From Ustilago trichophora (taxonomy: Eukaryota; Basidiomycota; Ustilaginomycetes; Ustilaginales; Ustilaginaceae): 64,000 nt of DNA. The translations under genes were made by a program, and so were the position numbers. Within the stretch, counting starts at the first letter, position 1. Each line of letters begins with the position of its first letter. The DNA is taken from assembly GCA_900323505.1 (NCBI GenBank), contig OOIN01000001.1, positions 992,001 to 1,056,000 on the forward strand, in the 5' to 3' direction. The notes beneath the pieces are model-generated. The model did no database searches. It worked only from the letters and a program-made list of their open reading frames with translations, and was not told the origin of the DNA. Positions 28,041 through 38,142 of this stretch are shown here, one piece after another.

Positions 28041-31000
28041 TCAGACTCGAAGATATCGATCGTAGAGAGCCTGCACGAGTCGCGGACTGCCCGCAGTAGT
28101 GTAGATCAAGGCCAAATTCCAGGCTGCTTCCCTCTTCATCCCCCATCCATCCCCCTTCGCCTCATCCCCATCGCCGTCCCACTCCAATACAGCCCTGTAA
28201 TGTTTCTCTGCCAAATGTACCAGCCCGACATGATGCATTGCTCTGCCCCTGTTGTACTCCATCTCTGCCCAGCGCTTCCCCTTCTCAACCCCTCGAACCT
28301 TGAGATACTTTTGGAAGAAAGTCATTGCCATCAGCACCATATGATGGCGATTGTCCGTTTGACGGTTGGTACTTCGACTCAGGAATGCTACTGCTGTGAC
28401 TAGGCATAGCAGCGGGTCCGTGGGTTGCAGAGCATACGCCCTTCCGAAAAAGGCTGCAGAAGATTGATACCCGCCAGAATACAAAAGCAAGTAGCCGTAG
28501 AACATCTCGGCAAGGGGCGAAGGTGTCGTAGGGCGAGCGAGACGCACGGCAAGGGATTCGTCCGGTCGATCGCCTTTGATGTCGGTGATCCCAGCTGAGG
28601 TTTGACCTGCAGCAGCAACGGTAGCGGGCGAGTCTTCCCGTGGATTCGCGTCGGGGTTGTTGTCCGATTCTCCATCCGAATCGCTTGGGAGAACGCTTGC
28701 GCCTTCTTCAGCCTCCTCACCCTCTTCAGCAGCTCGGCGTCGCGCCTCTTCAGCGAGATTCCGCCTCGAGCCTTCCGGCCCAGCTCTTTCCACCCATTGC
28801 TCACCATCGTGCTTCGCCAATCCAGCAGTCACAGCGGAAGGCATCTGCCAACGCCGATTGACCATCGAAAATCGAACCGGCGCCCCTCTAGCCACTGCTT
28901 CCGCTTGCCTCATCCTCCTTTGGTAGAATTTGAGATCGTTGTTCCCAATCATCCTGCCCAGGCTGTGGAAACCGGTTGCGTTGGCAATATTGGCTCCGAG
29001 CTTGAGTGGGAGATTGTGAAACTGCATCTCTTGCGCCATCCACCTAACACAACTCCACACTGTTGGCCAGTCGCGGGTGTACAGCGCACATGAGAGCCAC
29101 GAGAGCTGAACGACTAGCATCCGATCGAAGATGCCCCAGATAACAGCGCTCGTGTGTAGGCCTTGAAAAAGAGAATTGACGATGTTGATAGGTTCGCCAG
29201 ATTTGACGAGGAGGAAAGAGTACTTGGCAAAGAGGGCGATCCAGTGCTCGATGGGGAGGCCGCGGAATTTGGACATGTCGAGCTGCTTAGGTCCAGGCTG
29301 CTCAACACGAGCGCGGGAGGAGTCAGCATCACCCTTTTCAGACCCGTCAGCCAGATCGGATGCGGCATCGTCCTCCGCCAGCTGATCTTGTAGACGGTGG
29401 AGCAGGTTTCGCGCCTGGGCGGAGATGGCATTGCGTCCACCTCCGCGTTGATTGAGCATGCTAGCGAGGGTACCGGAAAACGGTGAAGCATCACTTCGGC
29501 GTTGTTTGGCAGCGCTGGTGCGGTTGCCTCCTGGGCGCTTCTTTTTGAGATGAAGACCGTTGAGGCGGGGATTGAGACGGAAGGCGTCGACCAAGCCACC
29601 TGCTTCCTCGAGCCACTGTGCTGTCTGTCGGTATCGCTTTTCGCGAACTTCGCTTGCTTCATTCGACCTGTAAAATTCGCCGAAAGCCTCCTCGCCTTCC
29701 TTGGTAACAGCGACATCATGTCTCCAGAAGCCCTCAACAAAAACATGAGGCTCAAGCAGCTCGAGACGCCTCCATGAGAGCTGTGTCTCTTGTTCGCGCT
29801 GCAACTCCAGCTTGAGTCGCTGCTGTCGATTGTAATTCATCCTTGCGCGTTTCGCCGAGGGCGTAGCTTTGGCGGCTGAGCTAGCTCCTATCTCGTCAAA
29901 AAAGGACGAAAGCTGATTGACATTCGCATTTGCGCGTTCTGATGCTGCAGAGACACCTGGACCGGCCTCAGTCTCGGCTTCTCCCGCTCTTTGCGTGTGC
30001 AAGATCCGCATGACTTGTTGAAGCACATCAAGGGACTTTTCCTTCTCGCCCAGGCCTTCGTACACTTCTGCGAGTCGCATCTGCCATTCCAGTGTATCGG
30101 GCGCGGCCTCGACAACAGGCTCGTATAGCCGCGCTGCTTCTTCCAGTTCTCCTAGCGCATGGTTGCACGCAGCGAGCTTGGCGTAGAGGGAGACGTCGTC
30201 GGTGGCGTATTCTGTAGTGGCTAGGTCCGTGAGCACGTCGAGCGCCTCGGCCCACAACTTGTGCTCGTAATAGCAGTCGCCAATTTCAGCAAAGATCTGT
30301 GGTGTATCACTTGGGTCGCCTTCGGTGAGAATCTCGAAGTGTTGCTTGGCCTCATCGACATCGCCCAGCATCATGCGGGCTTTTCCGAGACGGAGACGTG
30401 CCTCTGGGTCGAGCATGTGAGGTTCAGCGGTTTCGACTTGTCGGCCATAGCTTTCTTGGTCCCTTTCTTTGCGGATCAGCGGATCAATGTCGCCGTCGAA
30501 TTCGCGATCGTCGTTGACAGCGTCCCAGAAATCTTCGCTCGCTCGCCCGTCTAGCCAGCGAGCAGTCTGTCGTAAGACGGTGATCGTTTCCATTGGCTTG
30601 CGTGTTAGAAGCAAGAGGTCGGCCAATGTGACCAGTTCCGAGACCAGAAAGTTGTTGGTAGCCGGCAAGGTGGAGGATGTCTGAGCCACACCCTCAGATC
30701 CATCTGTACCACCCAGTGTAGGGTCTATAAGACCGTCGATGGTGGGATCCGGGAAAGCTTCCATGCTCGACTTTCGCCAGCGCTCGAGTACTTCCACACC
30801 ACGGTCGTAGTCCCTGGTACTTACGAGCATAGGTACGAGTTCCCGCACCACTGACGCGTCATAAGGCTGCAATTTCAGAATGTCGACCATGCCATTGATC
30901 GCAGCTTTGTAGTCGCCCAAGTCACGAAGAAGTAAGGCGCGATCCCAGATGCTATCAACGTCGGACTTGTCGATTTTGATGGCTTGTTGAAAACAATAGA

Positions 31001-31937
31001 TGGCTTGACGATAAAGCATCTGCTTGATGGAGCGGTATGCGAGTGACTTCCACTCTTGTGTTGCGCCTGATTGCAGATGGGCACCAATGATACGGCACTG
31101 TATGCTCTTCTCTTCCTCTTTCAGCTCGTCGTAGATGAGACCGAGGGTGTTCCACGCAGCCTTGACATTGGGCTCGATTCGGATGACCTCTTCGAGCTTG
31201 GGAATAGCGTCTCGCAAGCGATTCTCTACGTACGCCAAATTCGCATCTGCCAAAAGCGCTTGTACTTCTGGCGAGAGAGGCTGCTCGTGGGCCCTTCTGC
31301 GGACTCTGCGCTTCTCTTTAAAGCCAGCGGCGGCACGTAACTCGTTTTCGAACTCGGCATTCTCGGCTTCGATGGACGTGTCCCAGCGCTGACGAAGGGC
31401 ACCAGCTTCACGAGAAGTGTCTTGCAGGGATGTGACTAGGCGTTCAAAGGCTTCTGGATCGAAGTCGTCAGCATCGTTGGCGCCGCCCTGGGATTGCGGC
31501 TGTTGGGAGGGCCGGCCTTGGCCAAAGATGGCCGGATCGAGTATATCCATGTCACCAAGATTGTCGTCATCCTCGTCGTTGGAATCGTCGCTTGCAGTAC
31601 TATCTCTCCTCCGAGACGGCTTCGAAGTCGATGATCTCGATTTCTTGGTATCATGACATCTGGGAGACTTGTTTGGCGGTTTTTTCGGCAAAGTCTTACT
31701 CGGTGTATCTTGGGCAGCATCGCTGTCGTCATCATCATCCCAGTCAGGTTTGCTGGCGTCTGAATCATCGTCATCGTAGTCTGCGTACGCCAGTGCACCA
31801 AACTCGTCTTCATCGCTATCTCCATCCACGTCCATTCCAGCGAGGCGCGACCAATCGAACGTGTTGCTTTTGGATGGGGCCGCGTTACGCGCGGATCGGC
31901 GCCCCGGCGTTTGACTGGGACCTGCCTCAGCGTTCAT
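28041..31937 (-). CDS. TFC4: Transcription factor TFIIIC subunit TFC4 (tau131/Sfc4/GTF3C3)
   Basis: A 1298-residue single-exon TPR protein. An acidic Ser/Asp-rich N-terminus (about 1-150) is followed by a basic segment and a first TPR array from about residue 225 (for example LADANLAYVENRLRDAIPKL and AAWNTLGLIYDEL), a central linker, and more TPRs to the end (for example YGYLLLYSGGYQSSAAFFGR and a C-terminal AAWNLALIYTTAG). This two-array layout with an acidic head is the Tfc4 plan. Tfc4 is the part of TFIIIC that contacts Brf1 and Bdp1 and so places TFIIIB upstream of tRNA and 5S genes. Charged, Ser-rich stretches near residues 820-900 and 1060-1130 are extra relative to yeast (1025 residues). 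It is divergent from NUP82. Confidence 0.88.
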   Translation of the reverse strand: MNAEAGPSQTPGRRSARNAAPSKSNTFDWSRLAGMDVDGDSDEDEFGALAYADYDDDDSDASKPDWDDDDDSDAAQDTPSKTLPKKPPNKSPRCHDTKKSRSSTSKPSRRRDSTASDDSNDEDDDNLGDMDILDPAIFGQGRPSQQPQSQGGANDADDFDPEAFERLVTSLQDTSREAGALRQRWDTSIEAENAEFENELRAAAGFKEKRRVRRRAHEQPLSPEVQALLADANLAYVENRLRDAIPKLEEVIRIEPNVKAAWNTLGLIYDELKEEEKSIQCRIIGAHLQSGATQEWKSLAYRSIKQMLYRQAIYCFQQAIKIDKSDVDSIWDRALLLRDLGDYKAAINGMVDILKLQPYDASVVRELVPMLVSTRDYDRGVEVLERWRKSSMEAFPDPTIDGLIDPTLGGTDGSEGVAQTSSTLPATNNFLVSELVTLADLLLLTRKPMETITVLRQTARWLDGRASEDFWDAVNDDREFDGDIDPLIRKERDQESYGRQVETAEPHMLDPEARLRLGKARMMLGDVDEAKQHFEILTEGDPSDTPQIFAEIGDCYYEHKLWAEALDVLTDLATTEYATDDVSLYAKLAACNHALGELEEAARLYEPVVEAAPDTLEWQMRLAEVYEGLGEKEKSLDVLQQVMRILHTQRAGEAETEAGPGVSAASERANANVNQLSSFFDEIGASSAAKATPSAKRARMNYNRQQRLKLELQREQETQLSWRRLELLEPHVFVEGFWRHDVAVTKEGEEAFGEFYRSNEASEVREKRYRQTAQWLEEAGGLVDAFRLNPRLNGLHLKKKRPGGNRTSAAKQRRSDASPFSGTLASMLNQRGGGRNAISAQARNLLHRLQDQLAEDDAASDLADGSEKGDADSSRARVEQPGPKQLDMSKFRGLPIEHWIALFAKYSFLLVKSGEPINIVNSLFQGLHTSAVIWGIFDRMLVVQLSWLSCALYTRDWPTVWSCVRWMAQEMQFHNLPLKLGANIANATGFHSLGRMIGNNDLKFYQRRMRQAEAVARGAPVRFSMVNRRWQMPSAVTAGLAKHDGEQWVERAGPEGSRRNLAEEARRRAAEEGEEAEEGASVLPSDSDGESDNNPDANPREDSPATVAAAGQTSAGITDIKGDRPDESLAVRLARPTTPSPLAEMFYGYLLLYSGGYQSSAAFFGRAYALQPTDPLLCLVTAVAFLSRSTNRQTDNRHHMVLMAMTFFQKYLKVRGVEKGKRWAEMEYNRGRAMHHVGLVHLAEKHYRAVLEWDGDGDEAKGDGWGMKREAAWNLALIYTTAGSPRLVQALYDRYLRV

Positions 31938-32294
31938 ATCACTGTAGCGCTGCAGCTGAGCTGACTATGATCCGCGAGATCCGTTGTGGGTGAATTGCCT
32001 GAGCTGGTATTGTTGATGATGAGAAGTCTGAACGAGGGAAGAAGCACGGATGGAAAGCAGACCCAAAGCCAAAATATCTGGAAAGTGTGGAGACGCAGGG
32101 TCCAAAAGCCTACTTTTTGCTTATGTAATCGTGACATGTGACCCAGCATCGAGACGCTCAATGTCATTTTGGAAGGAAGCATTCTGACACCTTCACGATT
32201 TCCAGCCTTCACCATCCTCTTCCTCTTTTTGCACCCCACAACAGCATCGCTTGTCATCGACCGTCGGAGAGCGACACTACCAGACTGCGCTACC
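31938..32294. promoter_or_regulatory. Divergent promoter TFC4 / NUP82
   Basis: 357 bp between two starts. The NUP82 reading frame is open upstream to a TTG at 32169, but this part is pyrimidine-rich leader sequence. No recognisable element beyond that. Confidence 0.5.
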
Positions 32295-35200
32295 ATGAGC
32301 CAGACTCAAGCTCCCGATAGCGGCTACCCGCAATCACCGGATCCAACCCTGAGCGATCCGCAATGGCTGCAGCAGCTGTCGTCCCACCCAATCTTCACTC
32401 CACGCCATGAACCCAACGGCGCATCTGTATCGGCAAAAGCCAATGCTACTTCCGATATCTCTGGAAGTCATACCAGATTGATGGCTGTTCGTGGCACCGA
32501 TCTGATTGCGATCGTCGACAACGAAGTCCGGATCACATCACTCGTCGACGCAAAAGCATCCGCTGCAAACCAACCCTCCTCGCCATCTCCGTCTTCCTCG
32601 GTCAAAGCACATTCCTCCGCTCCCTACAGAGTCTTGGTACCGGGGCAAGGCTCTGATATTGACTTCGACATTCGACATCTCAGCATTAACCCTACCGGCA
32701 AGCTTCTTGCATGCGTCGGCGACAGCCAGATCACGCTCATCGTCATGCCTCGATCCGGTTACACCAAGCACGTAGACCGGGAGATCGTCTGCAGAACCGT
32801 CCCCGTCGCTCCTTACTACCACTCTGCCCACTCAGATGCTGCGGTCTCCAAAGTAGACTGGCACCCGTGGGGCGAGAGCGGCACTTCGCTCCTCGTTCTG
32901 ACCGAGGATGGCCTTCTCCGCGAATACGACGTGGCCAAGGATACCGAAGAGCCACAACAGACCGCATCCTTCCTACCACTTCAGACTGTCGCAGCTTCTC
33001 AACGCTCTAGATCTCGCTCTGCGACCCCAGGCTTTGCCTCGTCTCCTGTTGCTAGTAGGAGCTCGGACAACGTCGGTGCATTTGCAGTCCAAGCCTCTCG
33101 CGGGTTTGGCCTCTCCGCAGACGACGATGACGCCACCACAGCTGTCAGCTTCTCCTTGTGCGTCTCTGATGCACCTTTCCCGCGATCGACCTCATTTGAC
33201 CAGGACGTCGATCAGACCTGGGCGGCCGCAGCATCGTATTCTAGAGGCCCATCCGACTGGTCCCCCCTCACCATCTTCGGATTGATGAAGAATGGAGATG
33301 TCTGGGCAATTTGCCCCTTCCTTCCCAAGAGCGCCGTCGTACCTGCCGCATACATCCACAATCTTGCCAAGCTTGCCTCGTACCGTGCCAATATCATCGA
33401 GTCTCAACAAACGTCGCACGTAGACACACAGCTCCGCTATGTCAATGCACTGCTTAAGCAGGCATCGTCAGGCTCCTCCAAGCAGTCTGGCGACAGCAGA
33501 CGTCAGAGTTCCGTGACACCTGGTCCGGAGAGATTCGCTCGTTCACGGTCAACATCGACAATGGATCTTGATCGGCCTACCGGCACACCAGGGGCTCATG
33601 GCGACGCAGACGAGGGAAGCGACCAGGTGCAGGACGGGCCCATCCGCCTGCACCCACCATCTTGGTCATACAGGCAAGACGTTCGCCAAGGCGGCAGCGC
33701 AAAGAAGGCGCCGAGACCGCAGGGTCCATTCCTGCTCAAGCCGGCGCCTGTAGAGCTGTGCGACGAGCGAGAGAGCGCTGCATGCGATCTCATCTGGACT
33801 TGGCTCACTGACGAAAGCGGCGACGATTTGCAACATGCTACAGTCACAGGAGTCGCTGCGCTCACCATTGTAGGTCACGACGGACGAGTGGATGTGGCGC
33901 TCCTCTTTGAATCTGTCGAAGCTGCGTGGAATGTATCGTCGACAAAGCACCGCTCCGCCGCTCGCCGTCGAAGCAAGCCGGCAAAGACAAACCGATACGG
34001 TCTGTCCGATACAGAAGACGAAGCCGACGAATTCGAAGCGCTCACCCTTGAGGATCCCGAAGAGCTGCCATCCCTGCTAATTTACGAGACGATCGATCTG
34101 GGCTTGCTCGACACTGCCATTGAAAACGGCGTCGCCACTCAGGCAGCTGCGTCAGACGTGTTGCTCGACAAGATGGTCAGCAACAAACCGTGCTTCGTGC
34201 GAGACCCTCTGTACGGCGACACAATCTACGTCTATCACGCGTTTGGTGCCCAATGTCTTGGATTCGCCACTTGGGCTGGAAAGCTCATCGAGGCGCTCAA
34301 CTTGCCATCTCAGGACGAGCTTGACAATGATGCCGGCAACGACGCCTCCCTCCCCAGCCTGGAGTCACGCGAGAAGGCGCTCGTCCAGATGCTCCACCAT
34401 GGCCACAATACGGAGGTTGTTTGGGTCGTCAACACTGTGGCGCCGGAAGGTGTGAAAAAGTTGGAGATCAACCCTGTAACAGCGGTGTCAATCTTGTCGG
34501 ATGTCTATCTGTCGTACGCTTTCCTTGCTGTGACGGCAGATTTGCAGCTGGTTGGCGTGGAACTGTCTCTGCGAGTGGATCAGGACGCCCTCGGCTCTCC
34601 TGCATCGCGCGAACAGACGCTGACACTAGAGTCTGCCAACGGGCCAAAGCCGTACGTTTCGCTTCTGGGAGAAGGCCCCGCTTTCCAGCCTCCCACGATC
34701 TTTGCCCAATCTGCCGGCGTTCAGGGGCTGCCGCAGCACCCTCGTCGAGCAGCGGCCCTTTCTGGCACATCCACCAAGTCCGAACTTCAAATCACGCCTG
34801 ACCTCCTCCGTGCGCTCGGCAAGACCGTCGAGAACTACCGGCACGAGATTCGCGACGTCGTCTCTGCCGGCAACGCCGTTCAAGCCCGTCTCGACCTGCA
34901 GGTGCGCGAAATGACGCGCCAATTGGAAAAACTCAACGCCGTTCGTCTGCGCTGCAACGACCTCGGTAGCAAAGGTGCGTTGGGTGAACGGGTGCAAAGG
35001 ATCGCCCAGACACAGTTGCAGCTCGTCGCACGGATCGACAAGGCATTGCAGCGATTGATGGACTCGCATCAGCCCAGTTTGTCGATCTACGAGAAGAAGT
35101 GGTTCGAGGAGCTGGAACGGATTGCTTCTGAAGTTGGAGTTTCTCGTACCGATGCAGGGGAGGTGAAGCTGGATACGAGGGGCAATAGGAAGGCGTTGGC

Positions 35201-35627
35201 AGCCAAAGCTGAATTGCTCTCGCATCAGCTTTCGTTGCTCAGACCGCAGATGGAGGCAATGCGTGAGCAGGGCAAGATGGAAGGATCTGCAGGAAGGGAA
35301 GGCATGTTGGGCGGAGAGCAGCTGAAGAAGATGGAAAAGCTTCTCAGTAGCGAGGCTGCCATGCTAGCCGAGGCAAAGGACAAGGTTCAGCAGCTGAACA
35401 AGAGGATTGCTCAGATCAAGCCGCTCAGGGACGCCCCTGCCGGAAGTGCAGCCGGGGATGGTGACTATTCGCTCTCGTTTTCGAACGTGACGGAATCGGC
35501 AGGTCGTGGATTCGGTGGAGGATTGCCAACCAGTAGCACAGCTGCCAACTTTGCCGACTTGTCATTTGCATCTAGAGCTTCGCCTCGTCGCACGCATTCT
35601 AGGACGGGGTCGAGCTATTTTGCATGA
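32295..35627 (+). CDS. NUP82: Nucleoporin NUP82 (Nup88 family)
   Basis: An 1110-residue single-exon protein. The N-terminal half has beta-propeller blades (for example FDIRHLSINPTGKLLACVG, VDWHPWGESGTSLLVLTEDG and FGLMKNGDVWAICPFLP). The C-terminal 250 residues are coiled coil (for example LGKTVENYRHEIRDVV and REMTRQLEKLNAVRLRC). A propeller followed by coiled coil with the GDVWAICPF block fits Nup82/Nup88, which anchors Nup159 and Nsp1 on the cytoplasmic face of the nuclear pore for mRNA export. Ser-rich and acidic insertions (about 225-265, 390-450, 560-600) enlarge it over yeast Nup82 (713 residues). The ATG at 32295 is the first in frame. It converges with the thioesterase gene, 208 bp between stops. 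Confidence 0.83.
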   Translation: MSQTQAPDSGYPQSPDPTLSDPQWLQQLSSHPIFTPRHEPNGASVSAKANATSDISGSHTRLMAVRGTDLIAIVDNEVRITSLVDAKASAANQPSSPSPSSSVKAHSSAPYRVLVPGQGSDIDFDIRHLSINPTGKLLACVGDSQITLIVMPRSGYTKHVDREIVCRTVPVAPYYHSAHSDAAVSKVDWHPWGESGTSLLVLTEDGLLREYDVAKDTEEPQQTASFLPLQTVAASQRSRSRSATPGFASSPVASRSSDNVGAFAVQASRGFGLSADDDDATTAVSFSLCVSDAPFPRSTSFDQDVDQTWAAAASYSRGPSDWSPLTIFGLMKNGDVWAICPFLPKSAVVPAAYIHNLAKLASYRANIIESQQTSHVDTQLRYVNALLKQASSGSSKQSGDSRRQSSVTPGPERFARSRSTSTMDLDRPTGTPGAHGDADEGSDQVQDGPIRLHPPSWSYRQDVRQGGSAKKAPRPQGPFLLKPAPVELCDERESAACDLIWTWLTDESGDDLQHATVTGVAALTIVGHDGRVDVALLFESVEAAWNVSSTKHRSAARRRSKPAKTNRYGLSDTEDEADEFEALTLEDPEELPSLLIYETIDLGLLDTAIENGVATQAAASDVLLDKMVSNKPCFVRDPLYGDTIYVYHAFGAQCLGFATWAGKLIEALNLPSQDELDNDAGNDASLPSLESREKALVQMLHHGHNTEVVWVVNTVAPEGVKKLEINPVTAVSILSDVYLSYAFLAVTADLQLVGVELSLRVDQDALGSPASREQTLTLESANGPKPYVSLLGEGPAFQPPTIFAQSAGVQGLPQHPRRAAALSGTSTKSELQITPDLLRALGKTVENYRHEIRDVVSAGNAVQARLDLQVREMTRQLEKLNAVRLRCNDLGSKGALGERVQRIAQTQLQLVARIDKALQRLMDSHQPSLSIYEKKWFEELERIASEVGVSRTDAGEVKLDTRGNRKALAAKAELLSHQLSLLRPQMEAMREQGKMEGSAGREGMLGGEQLKKMEKLLSSEAAMLAEAKDKVQQLNKRIAQIKPLRDAPAGSAAGDGDYSLSFSNVTESAGRGFGGGLPTSSTAANFADLSFASRASPRRTHSRTGSSYFA

Positions 35628-35835
35628 TCACTGCTTCCACCTATGCAATCCAACTTCATCATCGACCATCATGTGCTTGTAAGTTGCTTGCATCGAGAGC
35701 CGAATGCAACGATTTCAGACACACACAGCGTATTCACACAAAAACATCGTACAAACGATGAAGACTAAACTGATTATGAGATAGGTATACGAAATCAAAA
35801 GAGCAGAGATCCCAGATGTCCAAATTAATGCAAGA

Positions 35836-37039
35836 TCAGAGCTTCGCTTTCGCCGCGGAGTCTTTGGCAGGAGGTCTCGAGTCCTGTCCACGAATGAGAC
35901 CTTCTTGGGAAACGACGGCGACAAGGGTTCCGTCTTCTCTATAGATGCGACCGACGACGACACCGCGGCCGTTAGAAGCTGCTTGCGTTTGCATCTGTAG
36001 TGCAGAGATGGCAATTATTCATGTCAGTGAATTATTCCTCGTCAACGAAATCGCTGAAGGCTTAAAAGAGGGGAGAACTTACGACGAAGAGGAGCCACTC
36101 GTGAACCTCGAAAGGCTGATAGAACCACATGCTATGATCGAGACTGGCCATCATCTTGATTCTCCTACTGTTGTTGAGGGCCTTGGGAACGGTACTTAGC
36201 AAATAGAAATCGGAAGCATACGCCAAAGCGACCTTCTGTGCTTCAAGCCCACCGCTCATAGGAAGACGGGTGCGCATCCAGAAAGCCTGCTGGTTGCCTG
36301 GGGTTGGGATCCCATTTTTGTCATACATTCCTGGAAGAGCATCCCTGATCTCAACGGGTGAGGCCTGACGGTCGCTAATCCATCCTTCGAGCACTTTGCG
36401 TACGCGTGGGTCGGGGTTGCCATTCTGGAGCACTTCTTGATAGCGCTGCTCATTGAGCGGACAATGCTCGGGGCTAGGGAGGGCACGGAAGTTCATCGGT
36501 TTAGCGGAGTGGTTGCCAGTGGCATGGGAGCCGGTGATGGATTCGAGGAGGAACTTGCCGTCGGAATCGAGCGAGGGAAGAGGGATCGCAAAGGTAGGCT
36601 CGTGTGGTTCTGGCTTTTGGTAGCTAAGGATGATGGTGAAAATGCTCCTGCCCTTCTGAATAGCGTTGACGGAGCGAGTGACGTAGGAGCCACCATCGCG
36701 GACGCGAGTGACGTGGTAGATGATCGGTCGAGTCTCGTCACCGGCGAGAAGGAAGTAGCTGTGAAGGGAGTGGAGGAGCATTCCTTCGCGAACGGTCTTG
36801 TTGGCTGCTGCGACGGCTTGAGCGATGACTTGACCGCCAAAGACACCGCGGGCTCGGGCAGGCTTCCAGAGTGTGAGTGACTTGTAAAGATTTGCGTCGA
36901 TCTCTTCGACTTCGAGTGCTTCAGCGATGTCGGCAACGCCGGATCGAGAAGGCGAGTTGACACCCTGCTCGTAGACCGGAGGCTCTTGCTCCTCGGATGT
37001 AGGTTCTCTACCCATTTCTCTTGCGCCGGTCTTGGTCAT
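35836..37039 (-). CDS. TES1: Peroxisomal acyl-CoA thioesterase II (ACOT8/TesB/Tes1), two exons
   Basis: Spliced model on the minus strand: exon 1 37039-36083, intron 36082-35995 (88 nt, donor GTAAGT, CACTGAC branch, acceptor ACAG), exon 2 35994-35836; 371 residues. It is a double-hotdog TesB-type thioesterase. Landmarks are GVFGGQVIAQAV, LLHSLHSYFLLAGD, DGGSYVTRSVNAIQ, and the C-terminal SLDHSMWFY and VVSQEGLIRG; the intron falls just after EWLLFV. It hydrolyses acyl-CoAs to free acid and CoA in connection with peroxisomal beta-oxidation. The protein ends in AKL, a standard PTS1 import signal, which supports a peroxisomal matrix location and is visible only after splicing. Without the splice the open frame would end at 36062 and lose the last 52 residues. 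Divergent from SLY1. Confidence 0.92.
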
Positions 37040-38142
37040 CGTAGAAGAAAAAGTCGGGCGATGTTATCTTGTTTTATATGTTGGCTGCTGTTCTCTTGGC
37101 GGATTGTTTGCTGCGTATGGCTGGCACCGTGGGGCGTAGGATAAGAACTGTGCTCGTAGAGTATGAAGGCAGAGCAAGGCACAATAGCGGAAGGAGTGGG
37201 AAGGAAGACTAAAGGGTGGACGTGGCGTGATGGTGTTGGAAAGGAAGGATGGACCCTCTTTACGGCGTAACCGAGGAAGTATCTAGGCCAAACTTGAGGC
37301 CGTGCTCTGGAACCAAGCGTGAAAGGGCAATTTCAAAGCACTCTCAGACGCACAGAGCACGCAGACACAACCAGCTCTTATCTGCAGTTGACATCTACCG
37401 AAATCCTGTGTCTGCTCCCATCATCCATCTTAGTTGCTATTGTCGAAGAGGAGAGGACGATATCCATGGAGAGATTTTCTACCCCCATTCTACACCAGAG
37501 GTGGTTGGATGGACCGCAATGCAATGCCGGGTGCCGGTTAGGTTTGCGGGGTATGCGACCGGTGCTAGAAAATCGCGTTTTTGGTGCTGTGGTGCCGCCA
37601 CGCTCCACACGCGAATCGCACAAGCTCGTGTTGCAATGTAATCGTGGATCACGACTTTGAGCCAGTCACGGCGGCCCGAGACAAAGAGTGCACTGTTGGT
37701 TGATCCTTGTCATGACAGCATCGCTCTCTCACAGAATGCGGAGATTCCTGTATACTTTGACCCCAAAGACTTGTGCTGCTTCTGCTGTTGTTGCGAGTGT
37801 CTGCTCTGCCGAATTAACCGGAAAGGGAGAAAGGATTCGTCTGACTTCCCGAACGGGAGACGTTTGGGATTTCAAAGCCACGCGTGCGGAAAAGAGTGGG
37901 AGTACTTACAGTCTAACACTTTCCGCCGAATTCACCTCAATCGTCCGAAAAGACGATTCACACAACGAACGCATCACGATTCCACGACGTCGTTGGAGCA
38001 TGGGCCAGCTGGTCATTCCGCTTTGTGGTCAGAACTGCACTCTCTACCTTACTCTTTCTCGTCATCACACCAACTTGCATCTACGTCGCATCGACAATTG
38101 AGGCACCTTCCGCTCTCAGGCGGACTATATGAAGACAACATC
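37040..38142. promoter_or_regulatory. Divergent intergenic region thioesterase / SLY1
   Basis: 1.1 kb. Two plus-strand frames are open at once through 37657-38142. One joins SLY1 without an ATG; the other holds a 129-codon ATG ORF (37712-38101) ending 41 nt before the SLY1 start. Neither resembles a known protein, so I treat the region as promoter and leader, with a possible upstream ORF. Confidence 0.4.
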
